A stretch of 6,370 nt of DNA, from NCBI GenBank assembly GCA_017959195.1, contig JAGDBE010000070.1:1-6370 (forward strand), written 5' to 3'. Position 1 is the first letter of the stretch; every line of letters begins with the position of its first letter. This stretch comes from Clostridia bacterium. GTDB taxonomy: Bacteria; Bacillota; Clostridia; Oscillospirales; CAG-382. This document shows positions 6,128 to 6,370 of the stretch, one piece after another. The position numbers and the translations under genes are program-made. The notes below the pieces were generated by a model that was given only the letters and a program-made list of their open reading frames with translations, made no database searches and was not told the origin of the DNA.

Positions 6128-6370
6128 AAATTAAGGCAATGAAGAGAAGAGTAGATATAAAAACTGCGTTAAAGAGAGCCCTGCGAGCTGAGATAGGGTA
6201 CGGAAGATTATATCGAACATGGTCTCGGAGCTGCGTACCGACTGCTTTATGCACAGGCTACGATGGGAGCGCCCATAACAGCGCGGGGGTATATTATAAG
6301 TACTCGTTGAGGCGTATGCCGCAAGGCGTATGCGAATTAAGGTGGTAACACGAAGCGTTTGCTCTCGTCC
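6128..6370 (+). promoter_or_regulatory. T-box riboswitch leader, probably tRNA-Met responsive (cut by right edge)
   Basis: This leader RNA senses uncharged tRNA and lets transcription continue when the cognate amino acid is scarce. Parts seen: stem I lower helix GAGA (6144-6147) with TCTC (6223-6226); S-turn AGTA (6150-6153) opposite GAA (6215-6217); helix GATATA/TATATC (6154-6159/6209-6214); AGAGAG followed by apical helix CCCT/AGGG (6179-6182/6195-6198). A stem IIA/B pseudoknot follows: ATGGG/CCCAT (6263-6267/6272-6276) with loop GCG pairing to CGC (6282-6284). Stem III is 6312-6333. The antiterminator has T-box AAGGTGGTAACACG (6339-6352), with ACG pairing to CGT (6366-6368). The specifier loop holds CATGG between GAA and TCTC. 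Placing one base after GAA, as in the B. subtilis glyQS leader, gives ATG, methionine. The acceptor-pairing bases UGGU expect discriminator A73, which fits tRNA-Met and not tRNA-His (C73). The regulated gene and competing terminator lie beyond the window. Confidence 0.92.
6312..6333 (+). other. T-box stem III hairpin with GCAA tetraloop
   Basis: GCGTATGCC (6312-6320) pairs over nine positions, including two G-U wobbles, with GGCGTATGC (6325-6333), closed by a GCAA loop of the GNRA type. It sits just before the T-box sequence, where stem III is expected. The two arms also look like a direct repeat, but the pairing explains this. Confidence 0.85.

Noticed and set aside
6218..6220. Histidine specifier CAT in the T-box
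   Set aside because: It would sit directly against GAA without the usual extra base, His T-boxes normally use CAC, and the UGGU acceptor site does not match tRNA-His C73.
5712..6254. A 180-codon minus-strand frame across the end of the ZIP gene and the T-box
   Set aside because: It runs through the ZIP coding region, an intrinsic terminator, a strong promoter and the T-box, all well supported on the plus strand; its low-complexity basic sequence matches nothing I know.
6311..6334. Direct repeat of GGCGTATGC-like units, possibly a small tandem repeat
   Set aside because: The two copies pair through G-U wobbles to form T-box stem III with a GCAA loop, so it is RNA structure and not a repeat element.
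6112..6348. A 78-codon plus-strand frame over the T-box leader, a possible leader peptide
   Set aside because: The region is fully explained by T-box secondary structure; the ATG lies upstream of the expected transcription start and has no ribosome site.

Overview
The window looks like a chromosomal segment from a member of the Bacillota, most likely a mid-GC Clostridia lineage. The evidence is strong Shine-Dalgarno sites of the GGAGG/GAGGTGAT type, sigma-A-like promoters, a T-box leader, and a radical SAM/DUF2344 gene pair of a kind common in Clostridia. I cannot name a genus. Nothing looks like a mobile element, phage, CRISPR array or recent insertion.

Left and centre (1-5222, minus strand): one tightly packed operon reads right to left from a promoter at 5194-5222. 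The order is a B12-binding-type radical SAM protein (3273-5156), its small DUF2344 partner (2641-3270), the tRNA wobble-uridine modification enzyme MnmG (754-2628), and a GNAT-like acyltransferase that runs off the left edge (1-745). Gaps are 2, 12 and about 8-17 bases, so the four genes are probably co-transcribed and partly translationally coupled. MnmG makes the cmnm5U/nm5U modification with MnmE. The radical SAM pair has no assigned reaction that I know of; its position suggests, as inference only, a link to RNA or ribosome biology.

Divergent intergenic region (5157-5288): it holds the minus-strand operon promoter, a plus-strand -10 box, and a small inverted repeat that overlaps the -35 region.

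Right (5289-6074, plus strand): a stand-alone ZIP-family metal transporter (GufA/BbZIP-like) with its own intrinsic terminator.

Right end (6093-6370): a near-consensus promoter followed by a T-box riboswitch leader, cut by the window edge inside the antiterminator. Stem I, the S-turn motif, a stem IIA/B pseudoknot, a stem III with a GCAA loop and the T-box sequence can all be traced. Geometry of the specifier loop plus the UGGU acceptor-pairing bases point to methionine (AUG), so the unseen downstream gene is predicted to be methionyl-tRNA synthetase or a methionine synthesis or uptake gene.

Most of this is ordinary housekeeping. The points most worth a second look are the T-box specificity call, an apparent ATT start in the acyltransferase gene, the mnmG/radical SAM/DUF2344/acyltransferase grouping, and the divergent control region.
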